In this document: one piece after another, positions 1 through 7,002 of the stretch
Position numbering within the stretch: the stretch's first letter is position 1
Layout: each line of letters opens with the position of its first letter
NCBI GenBank assembly: GCA_031257995.1
Contig: JAIRNN010000359.1
Location: 1 to 12,285 of the forward strand
Reading direction: 5' to 3'
Source: Spirochaetaceae bacterium
Lineage (GTDB): Bacteria > Spirochaetota > Spirochaetia > Treponematales > Breznakiellaceae
Length of the DNA stretch: 12,285 nt
The notes under the pieces: model-generated
The model's database searches: none
The model's input: the letters and a program-made list of their open reading frames with translations, nothing else
What the model was told of the DNA's origin: nothing
Position numbers and translations under genes: made by a program

Positions 1-127
1 TCGCGGCCGCCTGCAAATCAGGATTCTCGCCGCGCAGTTTTAACAGGGAACGAACCGTGTGCAGAATCGACGCGGGGTCTTTCTCCGCCTCTTCCACCGT
101 GGGCGCGTCGGGCGACGGGCTGGAGTG
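1..127 (-). pseudogene. C-terminal fragment of a GH13 alpha-glucosidase-like gene, 5'-truncated, runs off the left edge
   Basis: Read on the minus strand in the frame whose codons fall at 113-115, 110-112 and so on, this stretch encodes SPDAPTVEEAEKDPAS followed by ILHTVRSLLKLRGENPDLQ. That is the conserved region near the end of the GH13 catalytic domain of alpha-glucosidases and related enzymes, where a P-D-A-P segment precedes a helix of the form S-L-L-x-x-V-R-x-L-x-x-L-R-x-x-x-P-x-L. The frame continues past the left edge. Upstream, an in-frame TAA lies at 152-154, and neither of the other minus-strand frames between 116 and 256 encodes GH13 sequence. The catalytic (beta/alpha)8 part is therefore missing, and repeat copy A lies there instead. 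I read this as a gene remnant. Family assignment is from remembered motifs on a short segment. Confidence 0.6.
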
Positions 128-148
128 GAGGGAAAGGCGAGGCCTGTT

Positions 149-242
149 GTTTTATCCGTGGTGGAGCATTTTTTGGGCCCCACACCGTATCGCAGAAATG
201 CCAAAACGCCCTCAATGTTTCGGAGCGGCATTGGGTGTCCCC
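149..242 (-). repeat. Dispersed ~95-bp repeat, copy A
   Basis: On the minus strand this copy runs from GGGACACCCAATGCCGC at 242 to GATAAAAC at 149. Copies B (8714-8801) and C (8868-8959) share the same order of blocks: GGGCACCCA, CGAAACGTTGAGGGCGTT, a CATT/AATT block, an ACGGTG or ATGGTG block, and a closing AT-rich segment. Small insertions and deletions between copies do not respect codons, so the repeat is probably not protein-coding. Copy A begins 14 bases after the regulator stop codon, in the same orientation as that gene. Confidence 0.75.
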
Positions 243-256
243 TTTTTTACTTCTTC

Positions 257-2392
257 TTACTGCTTGCGGACTTCGCTGGGGGATTTGTTGAGGATTTTCT
301 TGAAAACACGAGTGAAGTAGGACTGGTCGGGAAAGCCGGCCCGGAACGCGACTTCGTGGATGCTGTAGCCGGTGTTGGCGAGGAGGGCGGCGGCGATGCA
401 GACGCGGTAACTGTTGAGATATTCCCAGAGCGAGAAGCCCATTTCCTGGCGGAAGATGCGGGTGAGGTAGTCCTCGCTGGTTTTCACGGCGCGGGCGATT
501 TTGACCCGCGACATATAACTGCCGGGACTGCTGTTGAATAAGAGGATCGTCTTTTTAACCAGCTCGCCGGTACGGGGCGGGAGGATTGCGCCGCTCTGGG
601 TAACGGTGCGGACGCGTGTACCGAAAACCTCAAACGCGGCAAGACTCCGGTTACAGAGGAGGACGCGGGGAAAACGGCATATCGCGGTGAAGGCGTCGCC
701 GCTCTCGATCTTTTCAGGCAGGATAAGTACCGGTGTCGTCGCGGTAACCGGATGGCGGCGTACCGTTTCCAGTGCTTCGACCGCCGCTGCATTCAGGCTG
801 CCGATGCAAATCAACGCGGGTTCTCCCCGCGCCACCGTACCGGCAAAGTCTTTGGACGAGTAGATGTGAACCGGCTCGGTATCCCCTGTCCACGGCAGCG
901 ACCACCGGTCTTCAAACCCGATGAAGAGATGGCGGGCCTCTTTTGGCAAACCGTACCCGCCGGCCGAAGCGGGAATGACCCCGATAGCGGCAGGATGGCT
1001 TTCTTGCAACAGTTGTTCCATGAGGAAGATGCCTTTGAGAGCCCCGCTTACACAGGAACGCAGCTCTTCCAGAATGAGGCCGTCGCAAAAGGACACGTTG
1101 GTGAGGATGTGGCCTAATGAGCGGTTCTCGGTGAAAAGCGGCTGTACCATGAACGCGCCGTCCGCATACTGGCCGGACAATTCGGGCGGAAAAAGCAGGC
1201 GCGCGTCAAAACACGCGCCCTTGACAGTGCCGACGATACCGCCGCCATCCCCGCCCGTTTCCCCACCGACTGAAACCCCCTGAGGCGAGAAGCTGCCGAT
1301 ACATTCGGACGTTTTTCCGTCCCGATACACCACCACTGCCGCCGTGAATATGCCTATCTGGGGCAAGTGCCGGGCGAGACTCTGGATAAGCGATTCGCGG
1401 CTTCGGATCCCCAGCAACTCGGTTTTCAGCGTGTTGAGAACATCCCGGCGTTTTTCCCGCTCGTACTGGGCGCGGATATATTTGGTGATGGCCGGAAGAC
1501 GGTCGCTCACGCCGGGACAGCCGCAGGATTCGCGGATAACGATCTCGCAGGGCAACGTTCGTCCTTCGTTCTCGCTGTTGCCGTCCCCCTCGTTTATGAG
1601 CCCTTGCAGGAGGCGAAGCGATTCCCCGGCCAACTCCGCGTAGGGCATACGGACGGTTGACAGTGGATGTGGCAGAATCCCACTCTCTGCCGAGTTGTTG
1701 AACCCTCCGGCGCGGTAATCTTCCGGCATCGCGTAGCCGCGCTCGTGCAGATACTGGATCGCCGGGACCGTCATCATGTCGCTGGACCCGATAAGCGTGT
1801 CAAAATCCCGCCCCGGAACCAGCCCCCGGCTTTCGACCAGTTGGGCCGCCGCACCGTCTCCGTTCTCCCAGCCTGCGGGACTGCTAACCAGCCGTCCGTC
1901 AAACTCCAGCCCGGCTTCTTCCAGCGCGTCCCGGTAGCCGTCAAAGCGGTCCTGCGCCGAGACGTGGTGTTCCGGCCCCCGCAGAAACGCGATCCGCCGC
2001 GCGCCGTGTTTGCCGATAAAATGCGCCGTGAGCGCCTTCATCCCGTTGTAAGCGTCAAAGGTAAGACAGGGCCGCCCCAGCGCCTTTTCGGCGATGGTGA
2101 TATAGGGCAACGGATCAAACCCGGCGTGAAAGGCATCGAACCGCTCACGGGAAAGCGGGAAGCAGACCGCGCTGCTCCAGCAAACCAGCCCGTCCAGATT
2201 GCGGGTGTTTGCCAGCGCGTAGACCGCGTTCCGCAGATACTCAAAGTCCGCTGCCGCCTCCAGAATCCCGCCGGGAAATATGAACAGCGTCTGACCTTGC
2301 GCCGCCGCCGTCTCGACAAAACTCGACCACAGATTCACCGCCGATCCGGTGTGTATCGACGACAAGATTAACCCGATCTGCTTTTTCAACAC
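257..2392 (-). CDS. Hybrid transcriptional regulator: LacI-type sugar-binding domain, sensor region, C-terminal AraC HTH
   Basis: A 711-aa predicted cytoplasmic DNA-binding regulator. Residues 1-280 resemble the periplasmic-binding-protein fold of LacI-family effector domains, starting directly at KKQIGLILSSIHTGSAVN with no LacI headpiece. Residues 320-470 look GAF-like. Residues 485-600 resemble a response-regulator receiver (ALICIGSLNAAAVEALETVR then TPVLILPEK) but lack an evident phosphoacceptor Asp. Residues 627-711 are an AraC-type double helix-turn-helix, with SEDYLTRIFRQEMG and SIHEVAFRAGFPDQSYFTRV. The start is GTG at 2392-2390, preceded by GGAG at a suitable distance. Hybrids of this kind are common in Treponema and probably sense a sugar or sugar phosphate. 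The target genes are not evident. The glucosidase remnant downstream makes a former sugar locus plausible. Domain calls are secure for the two ends and tentative for the middle. Confidence 0.9.
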   Translation of the reverse strand: MLKKQIGLILSSIHTGSAVNLWSSFVETAAAQGQTLFIFPGGILEAAADFEYLRNAVYALANTRNLDGLVCWSSAVCFPLSRERFDAFHAGFDPLPYITIAEKALGRPCLTFDAYNGMKALTAHFIGKHGARRIAFLRGPEHHVSAQDRFDGYRDALEEAGLEFDGRLVSSPAGWENGDGAAAQLVESRGLVPGRDFDTLIGSSDMMTVPAIQYLHERGYAMPEDYRAGGFNNSAESGILPHPLSTVRMPYAELAGESLRLLQGLINEGDGNSENEGRTLPCEIVIRESCGCPGVSDRLPAITKYIRAQYEREKRRDVLNTLKTELLGIRSRESLIQSLARHLPQIGIFTAAVVVYRDGKTSECIGSFSPQGVSVGGETGGDGGGIVGTVKGACFDARLLFPPELSGQYADGAFMVQPLFTENRSLGHILTNVSFCDGLILEELRSCVSGALKGIFLMEQLLQESHPAAIGVIPASAGGYGLPKEARHLFIGFEDRWSLPWTGDTEPVHIYSSKDFAGTVARGEPALICIGSLNAAAVEALETVRRHPVTATTPVLILPEKIESGDAFTAICRFPRVLLCNRSLAAFEVFGTRVRTVTQSGAILPPRTGELVKKTILLFNSSPGSYMSRVKIARAVKTSEDYLTRIFRQEMGFSLWEYLNSYRVCIAAALLANTGYSIHEVAFRAGFPDQSYFTRVFKKILNKSPSEVRKQ

Positions 2393-2444
2393 GCTCTTTC
2401 TCCAAACCCCCGGCCCGTAGCGGCTTATACCCGAATGTTGCTCA

Positions 2445-2473
2445 ATTATACCTTTTCAGTGGAGGGGAAGTCT
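2445..2473 (-). promoter_or_regulatory. Probable promoter of the hybrid regulator
   Basis: On the minus strand a perfect TATAAT lies at 2450-2445, about 50 bases before the GTG start. The hexamer 17 bases upstream is AGACTT, a poor -35. That -35 region lies inside the palindromic GGGGAAGTCTCCCC motif (2464-2490), so the motif could act as an operator or activator site. The -10 is convincing; the rest is inference. Confidence 0.5.
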
Positions 2474-2490
2474 CCCCCTCATTTCCAGCC
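2464..2490 (-). repeat. Palindromic dispersed motif, copy 1 (upstream of the regulator)
   Basis: The minus strand reads GGCTGGAAATGAGGGGGAGA then CTTCCCC. It matches 3837-3862 on the plus strand except for a few positions, and a looser copy occurs at 8602-8631 on the minus strand. GAGGGGGAGACTTCCCCTC inside it can fold on itself. Relative to the downstream gene, copies 1 and 2 have the same orientation. Confidence 0.65.
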
Positions 2491-2533
2491 ATCATAAAAC
2501 AGCGCCGCGCTTAGGCGGTTTTGTCTTACGATA
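2491..2533. other. Short spacer with a terminator-like hairpin between the palindromic motif and the IS left end
   Basis: CCGC (2505-2508) and GCGG (2515-2518) can pair around a six-base loop. They are flanked by AAAAC (2496-2500) and GTTTT (2518-2522), giving a weak, possibly bidirectional terminator-like structure. The right side of the IS has no equivalent 43-base spacer between the IS end and the palindromic motif. No gene is visible here. Confidence 0.3.
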
Positions 2534-2570
2534 CCCCCTCTCCTAAGAGCTAACCTTGACTCACAGAATT
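2534..2570 (+). repeat. IS left terminal inverted repeat
   Basis: Contains CTCTCCTA then GCTAACCTTGACTCACA, mirrored at 3802-3838. The transposase promoter probably starts inside or just after it: TATACT at 2583-2588 has CTCACA (2560-2565) exactly 17 bases upstream. The better-looking TTGACT at 2556-2561 is spaced too far, at 21 bases. Confidence 0.7.
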
Positions 2571-2621
2571 TCTCATTTGCGCTATACTCCCTGAGAAGCC
2601 AGGAACTCTGGGGAGGGGAAT

Positions 2622-3803
2622 ATGGCGCGGGAGAAAAGTTTCGATATGGTGGAAGAATCCGGAAATCTGGATTTTCATTCAATCCGGCTGGAGAACCGGT
2701 TTGTCAGGACTATGGAAACCCTGATACAACAGCCGGACAAATCAATCCGGAAAGCCGGCGAAAACCGGGCCGGGACTAAGGCCGTCTGCCGGATGCCGGG
2801 GAATGAAGACTTTGACTGGGAAGCGACCGTAAGGCGCATGAGCGGCTATGGCGGAACCATTCTGGCGGTACAGGATACCACTGGGACAAACTGCGACACC
2901 CGTCTGAAGACCGAGGGGACAGGGCATACCGGTGACAAGACCCTGGGGGTCAATATCCACAGCCGCTTGGCGGTGACTGCTGATGGATTGGTTGTGGGAC
3001 TCCTGAACCAGGCAAACGGTAACCGGCCGGAACCGAAGGACGATTCGGGAAGCCGTGAGAGCAAGAAAGTACGGCCGACAGAGGAAAAGGAGCGTTTCAG
3101 GCGGCTTGAAACCCTGGAACAGAGCGCTCGGGATATGCCGGAGGGGATCAGGGTGATAACCGTCCGTGACCGTGAAGGGGATAAGTATGAATTGTTTGCG
3201 GAAGCGCCTGCCGTGCAAGAACCGTTTTTGATACGGGCAGTCCAGAACCGGATGACGGTGAAAAACAGGCGGATACCGGACGAGACACAGAAAAAGCGGT
3301 GTCAGGGACGGGTGTTCCCCGGGACAGCTGGAGCGGTGTTTCCGGACGGGAGGCGGCATTACGGCCGCGCCGCGCCCCCTTTACGATAAAGCGGCCGCAA
3401 ATCCTCAGCCCGGTTAAAACACCGCCGGAGTCAATGACGGTGAATGTCATCCGTGTCAAAGAGGAGGTTCGCCCGAGGGGAACAAGCCGGCAGAACGGTT
3501 TCTGACGGCCGGCGAGCTGGTGAGGGCCGCTGTAGAGCGGCTGCGGCATAGAGAAAACGACGGCGCTTATCCTGACACGCTCAGTTATACCAGCGATACT
3601 GCTGAACATGACGTATATGGGACGGCTCAAACCGGATGTGCCTTGTCCGGCGCTGCCGGGGCCGGATGAATGGAAGCCGCAGTACTTGCAGCGGACAAGG
3701 CTAAAAAGGAACGGAAGAAGCCGTATTCGGTGAAAGAAGCGGCAGGCTGTCTGGACTCATAAAACTGTATGTCCTGCCGGCATACCGGGAGTGTTTCGCG
3801 TGA
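2622..3803 (+). pseudogene. IS4/Tn5-like transposase, frameshifted and internally deleted
   Basis: The first frame opens at ATG 2622, behind a strong GGGGAGGGG ribosome site, and reads as a Tn5-type transposase. It has an N-terminal DNA-binding region (LENRFVRTMETLIQQPDKS), the first catalytic Asp in ILAVQDTTGTN, GHTGDKTLGVNIHS, and the second Asp in VITVRDREGDKYELFA. From about 3312 the homologous sequence jumps frame repeatedly: APFTIKRPQILSPV, then FLTAGELVRAA, then NMTYMGRLKPDVPCPALPG, then KKPYSVKEAAG, and finally LIKLYVLPAYRECFA ending at TGA 3801-3803. This amounts to about five frame changes. Around 3520-3560 only some 12 residues remain where the family carries its Y-x2-R-x3-E-x6-K segment, so the catalytic Glu is apparently gone. 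A second deletion lies near 3750. Family identity is firm; exact lesion positions are approximate. Confidence 0.85.
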
Positions 3804-3838
3804 TTTTGTGGGTCAAGTTTAGCCACTAGGAGAGTGGG
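3802..3838 (-). repeat. IS right terminal inverted repeat
   Basis: The plus strand reads TTTTGTGGGTCAAGTTTAGC then CACTAGGAGAGTGGG. Its reverse complement matches the left end at 2534-2570. It starts directly at the transposase stop codon, which is typical of a compact IS. Confidence 0.7.
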
Positions 3839-3862
3839 CTGGAACGAGGAGGAGACTTCCCC
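3837..3862 (+). repeat. Palindromic dispersed motif, copy 2 (upstream of clpA)
   Basis: GGCTGGAACGAGGAGGAGAC followed by TTCCCC abuts the IS right end and lies about 35 bases upstream of the clpA -35 box. Copy 1 (2464-2490) lies at the opposite flank of the IS in inverted orientation. Confidence 0.65.
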
Positions 3863-3874
3863 AACGAGCCTTTA

Positions 3875-3898
3875 ATTTTCCATTATCCACTTTCCATT
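3875..3898 (+). repeat. Short ATTTTCCATTATCC repeat, copy 1
   Basis: ATTTTCCATTATCCACTTTC followed by CATT ends inside the clpA -35 box. A related CCATTATCCATTCC lies at 8849-8862, and an inverted copy lies at 12085-12107. The unit is itself built from near-repeats of YCCATT. Confidence 0.55.
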
Positions 3899-3925
3899 GT
3901 CAAAACCGGGAAATTGTGTTATACT
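3897..3925 (+). promoter_or_regulatory. clpA promoter (sigma-70 type)
   Basis: TTGTCA (3897-3902), a 17-base spacer, and TATACT (3920-3925). The transcript would start near 3932, leaving a 5' leader of about 30 bases with AAGGA ahead of the ATG at 3961. No heat-shock (CIRCE) inverted repeat is visible. Confidence 0.75.
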
Positions 3926-3960
3926 GAGAATAAGGGAATGTTTTCCCCCAAGGATGGCGA

Positions 3961-6384
3961 ATGAAAATCAGTCGGCATGTACAGGCGATTATCAACGGGG
4001 CCTACAACGAGGCGCGGGCGCGGAATCACGAGTATCTGACACCGGAGCATATTCTCTATGCGGCATTGAACTTTGACGAGGTGCAGGGTGTGCTGGGGGC
4101 ATGTGGGGCGGATCTGCCCGGGCTCAAGAACGGGATGGAGACTTTTTTTAAGTGCAAGGTGCCGGTGAAGGAAAGCGGCGAGCCGACACAGACGGTGGGG
4201 TTTCAGGCGGTGTTGGAACGAGCGGTCTTGCAGAGTCAGAGTGCGTCGCGGAATGTGCTTGATGTGGCGGATATTCTGGTCTCGCTCTACGACGATGAGC
4301 GAAACTATTGCAGTTACTATTTGCGGAAATCGGGGGTGTCCCGGCTGGTGTTGCTCAAGACGCTTTCCCACGGTTACAAGGGGGCGGATGAACGGGTTTA
4401 CAGTTTCTTTCGGTCCGAGGCAGAGGGAAACGAGGGGCGCGAGAAGGAGGACGGCGAGGGGGAAAAGGGGTCCCGGCCGCAGAAAAAGAGCATTGTTGAG
4501 CGTTTTCTTACCGATATTACCGCGCTTGCCCGCGAGGGGCGGCTTGAACCGGTGATCGGGCGAGAGGACGAGTTGGCGCGGACGATCCAAGTGCTCTGTC
4601 GGCGTATGAAGAACAATCCACTCCATGTGGGGGATTCGGGTGTCGGGAAGACGGCGATCACCGAGGGGCTGGCCCAGCGGATCGTTGCCGGGGAAGCGCC
4701 GCCCCTGCTCAAAGATTTTTCGATTCTTTCCCTCGATATGGGGGCTCTGGTCGCCGGTACCCGCTATCGGGGGGACTTTGAGGAACGGATCAAGCGGGTT
4801 GTCGAGGAGTTGCTTAAGCGGGAAAAGGTGATTCTCTTCATTGATGAGATTCACACCTTGATCGGCACGGGTGCGGGGTCGGGCGGGTCGCTTGATGCGG
4901 CCAACATTCTGAAACCGGCCCTTGTTTCTGGCAAACTGCGCTGTATTGGTTCGACGACGCACGAGGAGTACAACAAGTTTTTCAACAAAGACCGCGCCCT
5001 CTCCCGCCGTTTCCAGAAGATCGACATTGCCGAGCCGTCTGAAGTTGACACGGTAAAGATTCTCCAAGGGTTGAAATCCAAATATGAGGACTTTCACCGG
5101 GTAACGTACACCGACCGGGCCATCGAAAGTGCCGTGCGGCTCTCCGCCCAGTTCATCACCGAGCGCCGCCTTCCCGATAAGGCTATCGACGTGATTGACG
5201 AGGCCGGGGCGTTCACGCGGATAGAGGAGGACATGGGCGCGAACCGGACGGAAAGTCAGACAGAAAGCCGAGTGGAGCCCCGAATGGAAAACGTGGAAAC
5301 TCAGACGAAAAATCGAACGAAATCGCGAATGAAATCTGATGCAGTGGACGTATCCGGCGGGGAGACACCGCTCACGATCACGACCATCGACACGGAGACC
5401 ATCGAGCATATCGTTGCAAAGATGGCGCGTATTCCCGAACGGAAAGTGGGTGAAAGCGAAAAGGACAAACTCCGTGTGCTGGAAGAACGGCTCAAAGAAC
5501 AGGTCTACGGCCAAGACAAGGCGGTCGAGGAGGTGGTGAAGGCCGTGAAGCGAAGCCGGGCGGGGTTCCGCGCCGGGGAAAAACCGGTGGCGAGCTTTCT
5601 CTTTGTCGGCCCCACCGGGGTTGGCAAAACGGAACTTGCCCGGGACCTCGCCGCGACTTTGGGTGTAACGATGCACCGCTTCGATATGAGCGAGTATCAG
5701 GAAAAACATACCGTTTCGCGCCTCATCGGGTCGCCGCCCGGTTATGTCGGCTACGAAGACGGCGGCCTCCTTACCGACGCGGTACGCAAACAGCCGCACT
5801 GCGTGTTGCTCCTCGACGAGATCGAAAAAGCGCACGGCGACATTTACAACATCCTCTTACAGATCATGGATTACGCGACGCTCACCGACAACACCGGCAA
5901 GAAGGCTGATTTCCGCAACGCCGTCCTCATTATGACCAGCAACGCCGGGGCGCGTAGCATCGGGAAATCCCTCATCGGGTTTGGTGACCGCGAGCAGGAT
6001 GACGGCGCGATAAAAGACGCGGTAGATAAAATATTTACCCCCGAATTCCGAGGCCGCCTCGACGCGGTGGTCACCTTCGCGCACCTTTCCCGCGAGATCA
6101 TGGTCAACATCGTGCGTAAGGAACTCGACGTGTTTAAAGCCCAACTTGCCGAAAAGAACGTGACGATCACGGTAACCGGCGCCTGTATCGACCGCCTCGC
6201 GGAAGAAGGTTATTCCCGTGAGACCGGCGCGCGCAACACGAGCCGCATCATAGAAGATAAAATCAAAAACTTCTTCGTCGACACAGTGCTTTTCGGTTCG
6301 TTGAGCGAGGGCGGCAGCGCGACTGTCGATTGGGACGGCGAATACCGCTTTTCCGTGCAACAAACAATGAACAGTGATTTGTGA
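3961..6384 (+). CDS. clpA: ATP-dependent Clp protease ATP-binding subunit ClpA
   Basis: An 807-aa Hsp100 unfoldase that should feed substrates to ClpP in the cytoplasm. Domains in order: a Clp N domain (residues 1-140); AAA-1 with Walker A GDSGVGKT (224-231), Walker B ILFIDE (291-296) and arginine fingers near 349-350; then AAA-2 with Walker A GPTGVGKT (550-557), pore loop GYVGYEDGG (594-602), Walker B LLLDE (616-620) and sensor-2 GAR (756-758). The IGF tripeptide (672-674) occupies the ClpP-docking loop, so this is a ClpP partner and not ClpB. It lacks the coiled-coil M domain of ClpB/ClpC. About 45 extra charged, repetitive residues (roughly 424-468) make it longer than the ~758 aa E. coli ClpA. 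The ATG at 3961 has AAGGA upstream. No clpS or clpP is in the window, and the gene appears monocistronic. Confidence 0.95.
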   Translation: MKISRHVQAIINGAYNEARARNHEYLTPEHILYAALNFDEVQGVLGACGADLPGLKNGMETFFKCKVPVKESGEPTQTVGFQAVLERAVLQSQSASRNVLDVADILVSLYDDERNYCSYYLRKSGVSRLVLLKTLSHGYKGADERVYSFFRSEAEGNEGREKEDGEGEKGSRPQKKSIVERFLTDITALAREGRLEPVIGREDELARTIQVLCRRMKNNPLHVGDSGVGKTAITEGLAQRIVAGEAPPLLKDFSILSLDMGALVAGTRYRGDFEERIKRVVEELLKREKVILFIDEIHTLIGTGAGSGGSLDAANILKPALVSGKLRCIGSTTHEEYNKFFNKDRALSRRFQKIDIAEPSEVDTVKILQGLKSKYEDFHRVTYTDRAIESAVRLSAQFITERRLPDKAIDVIDEAGAFTRIEEDMGANRTESQTESRVEPRMENVETQTKNRTKSRMKSDAVDVSGGETPLTITTIDTETIEHIVAKMARIPERKVGESEKDKLRVLEERLKEQVYGQDKAVEEVVKAVKRSRAGFRAGEKPVASFLFVGPTGVGKTELARDLAATLGVTMHRFDMSEYQEKHTVSRLIGSPPGYVGYEDGGLLTDAVRKQPHCVLLLDEIEKAHGDIYNILLQIMDYATLTDNTGKKADFRNAVLIMTSNAGARSIGKSLIGFGDREQDDGAIKDAVDKIFTPEFRGRLDAVVTFAHLSREIMVNIVRKELDVFKAQLAEKNVTITVTGACIDRLAEEGYSRETGARNTSRIIEDKIKNFFVDTVLFGSLSEGGSATVDWDGEYRFSVQQTMNSDL

Positions 6385-6495
6385 GGGATGTTGCAAAACT
6401 TCACGTTACGGTGTTGGGCAGACTTCCCCTTTGGTCATCTGGGCCGGGACGCTTGAGGCTTGCTGGAACTCCTTTTTGGCCGTGATCCGGGGTGG

Positions 6496-7002
6496 TTAGC
6501 CCGGCGGAGACGCGGGTTTGGAAGCGTTTTTCGCCGAAAAACTCGTCGTTATCGTCATCCCGTCCGAGCGGGGGCTGCCCCAAGACAAGGTGTAGGCTAT
6601 AGCCGCCGGGATCTTCGTTTTCGCCGACTTTTCCACCGCCCCCCAGTCCACTTCCTCCGTCCCCTCAGGCGGCCCTCCCCACAATATCTCCGACTCGTAC
6701 CGTTCTCCCCACACGTGCCCCGTCCGTCCCGTCCGCGCGTTGAACCGGGCCGAAAACGTCTGCTTCATCCACTGCATTATCTCAGGCAGTTTGAGGCCGT
6801 CGACGGGCTTGATGTAAAACGTGAGCCACGCCCCCTCAAGCCTGAGCCCGCGCATCTCGAAGCCGTAACGCGCTTTCGTCTCGCGGAGCACGCGGTGAAG
6901 CAGCGTTTTCGCCTCCGGCAGCCGGAACAAGGGCTCTTCGATATTAACCGCCGTCCGCACCTCGTACCAGACGTTTTCCGCCAACTCTCTGTTTTTCCTC
7001 AT
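6496..7002 (-). CDS. RAYT/IS200-like (Y1 HUH superfamily) protein with degenerate catalytic motif
   Basis: A 168-aa protein convergent with clpA. The N-terminus (RKNRELAENVWYEVRTAVNI) and the block LPEIMQWMKQTFSARFNART then GRTGHVWGERYES match REP-associated tyrosine transposases, where the equivalent reads MQWLKQ..RYFNRRHGRTGHLWQGRFKS. The preceding strand should carry the metal-binding H-U-H (MPNHVHLL), but here it reads EGAWLTFYIKP, replacing the two His with Trp and Thr. The usual catalytic-Tyr segment (Y-I-x-x-N-P) is not recognisable; the C-terminus has AYTLSWGSPRSDGMT. The protein is therefore unlikely to cut DNA as a canonical HUH enzyme, though it may still bind hairpins. The ATG at 7000-7002 is preceded by GAGG. 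REP-like palindromes elsewhere in the window fit a RAYT relationship. Family assignment is good; the loss-of-motif alignment was done by eye. Confidence 0.75.
   Translation of the reverse strand: MRKNRELAENVWYEVRTAVNIEEPLFRLPEAKTLLHRVLRETKARYGFEMRGLRLEGAWLTFYIKPVDGLKLPEIMQWMKQTFSARFNARTGRTGHVWGERYESEILWGGPPEGTEEVDWGAVEKSAKTKIPAAIAYTLSWGSPRSDGMTITTSFSAKNASKPASPPG

Larger units (their letters stand above)
2534..3838 (+). mobile_element. Degenerate IS4-family (Tn5/IS50-like) insertion sequence
   Basis: The element is bounded by imperfect terminal inverted repeats, 2534-2570 on the left and 3802-3838 on the right, and contains one broken transposase gene. Over the outer 31 positions I count about 25 matches, with cores GCTAACCTTGACTCAC on the left and GCTAAACTTGACCCAC in the reverse complement of the right end. 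No convincing target-site duplication is visible. The outer boundary is uncertain by several bases because the right end runs into the GGCTGGAA repeat motif. The element probably cannot move itself. Confidence 0.75.

Noticed and set aside
18..231. Two small minus-strand open frames of 63-65 codons at the left edge
   Set aside because: They are translations of repeat copy A and of the glucosidase remnant in the wrong frame.
1667..2371. A 234-codon plus-strand open frame opposite the regulator
   Set aside because: Antisense shadow of the LacI-like domain; Arg/Pro/Gln-rich composition and no family resemblance.
3919..5835. A 638-codon open frame on the minus strand opposite clpA
   Set aside because: It lies wholly antisense to a highly conserved clpA, is rich in Arg, His, Pro and Leu as expected for a GC-rich shadow frame, and has no recognisable motif.
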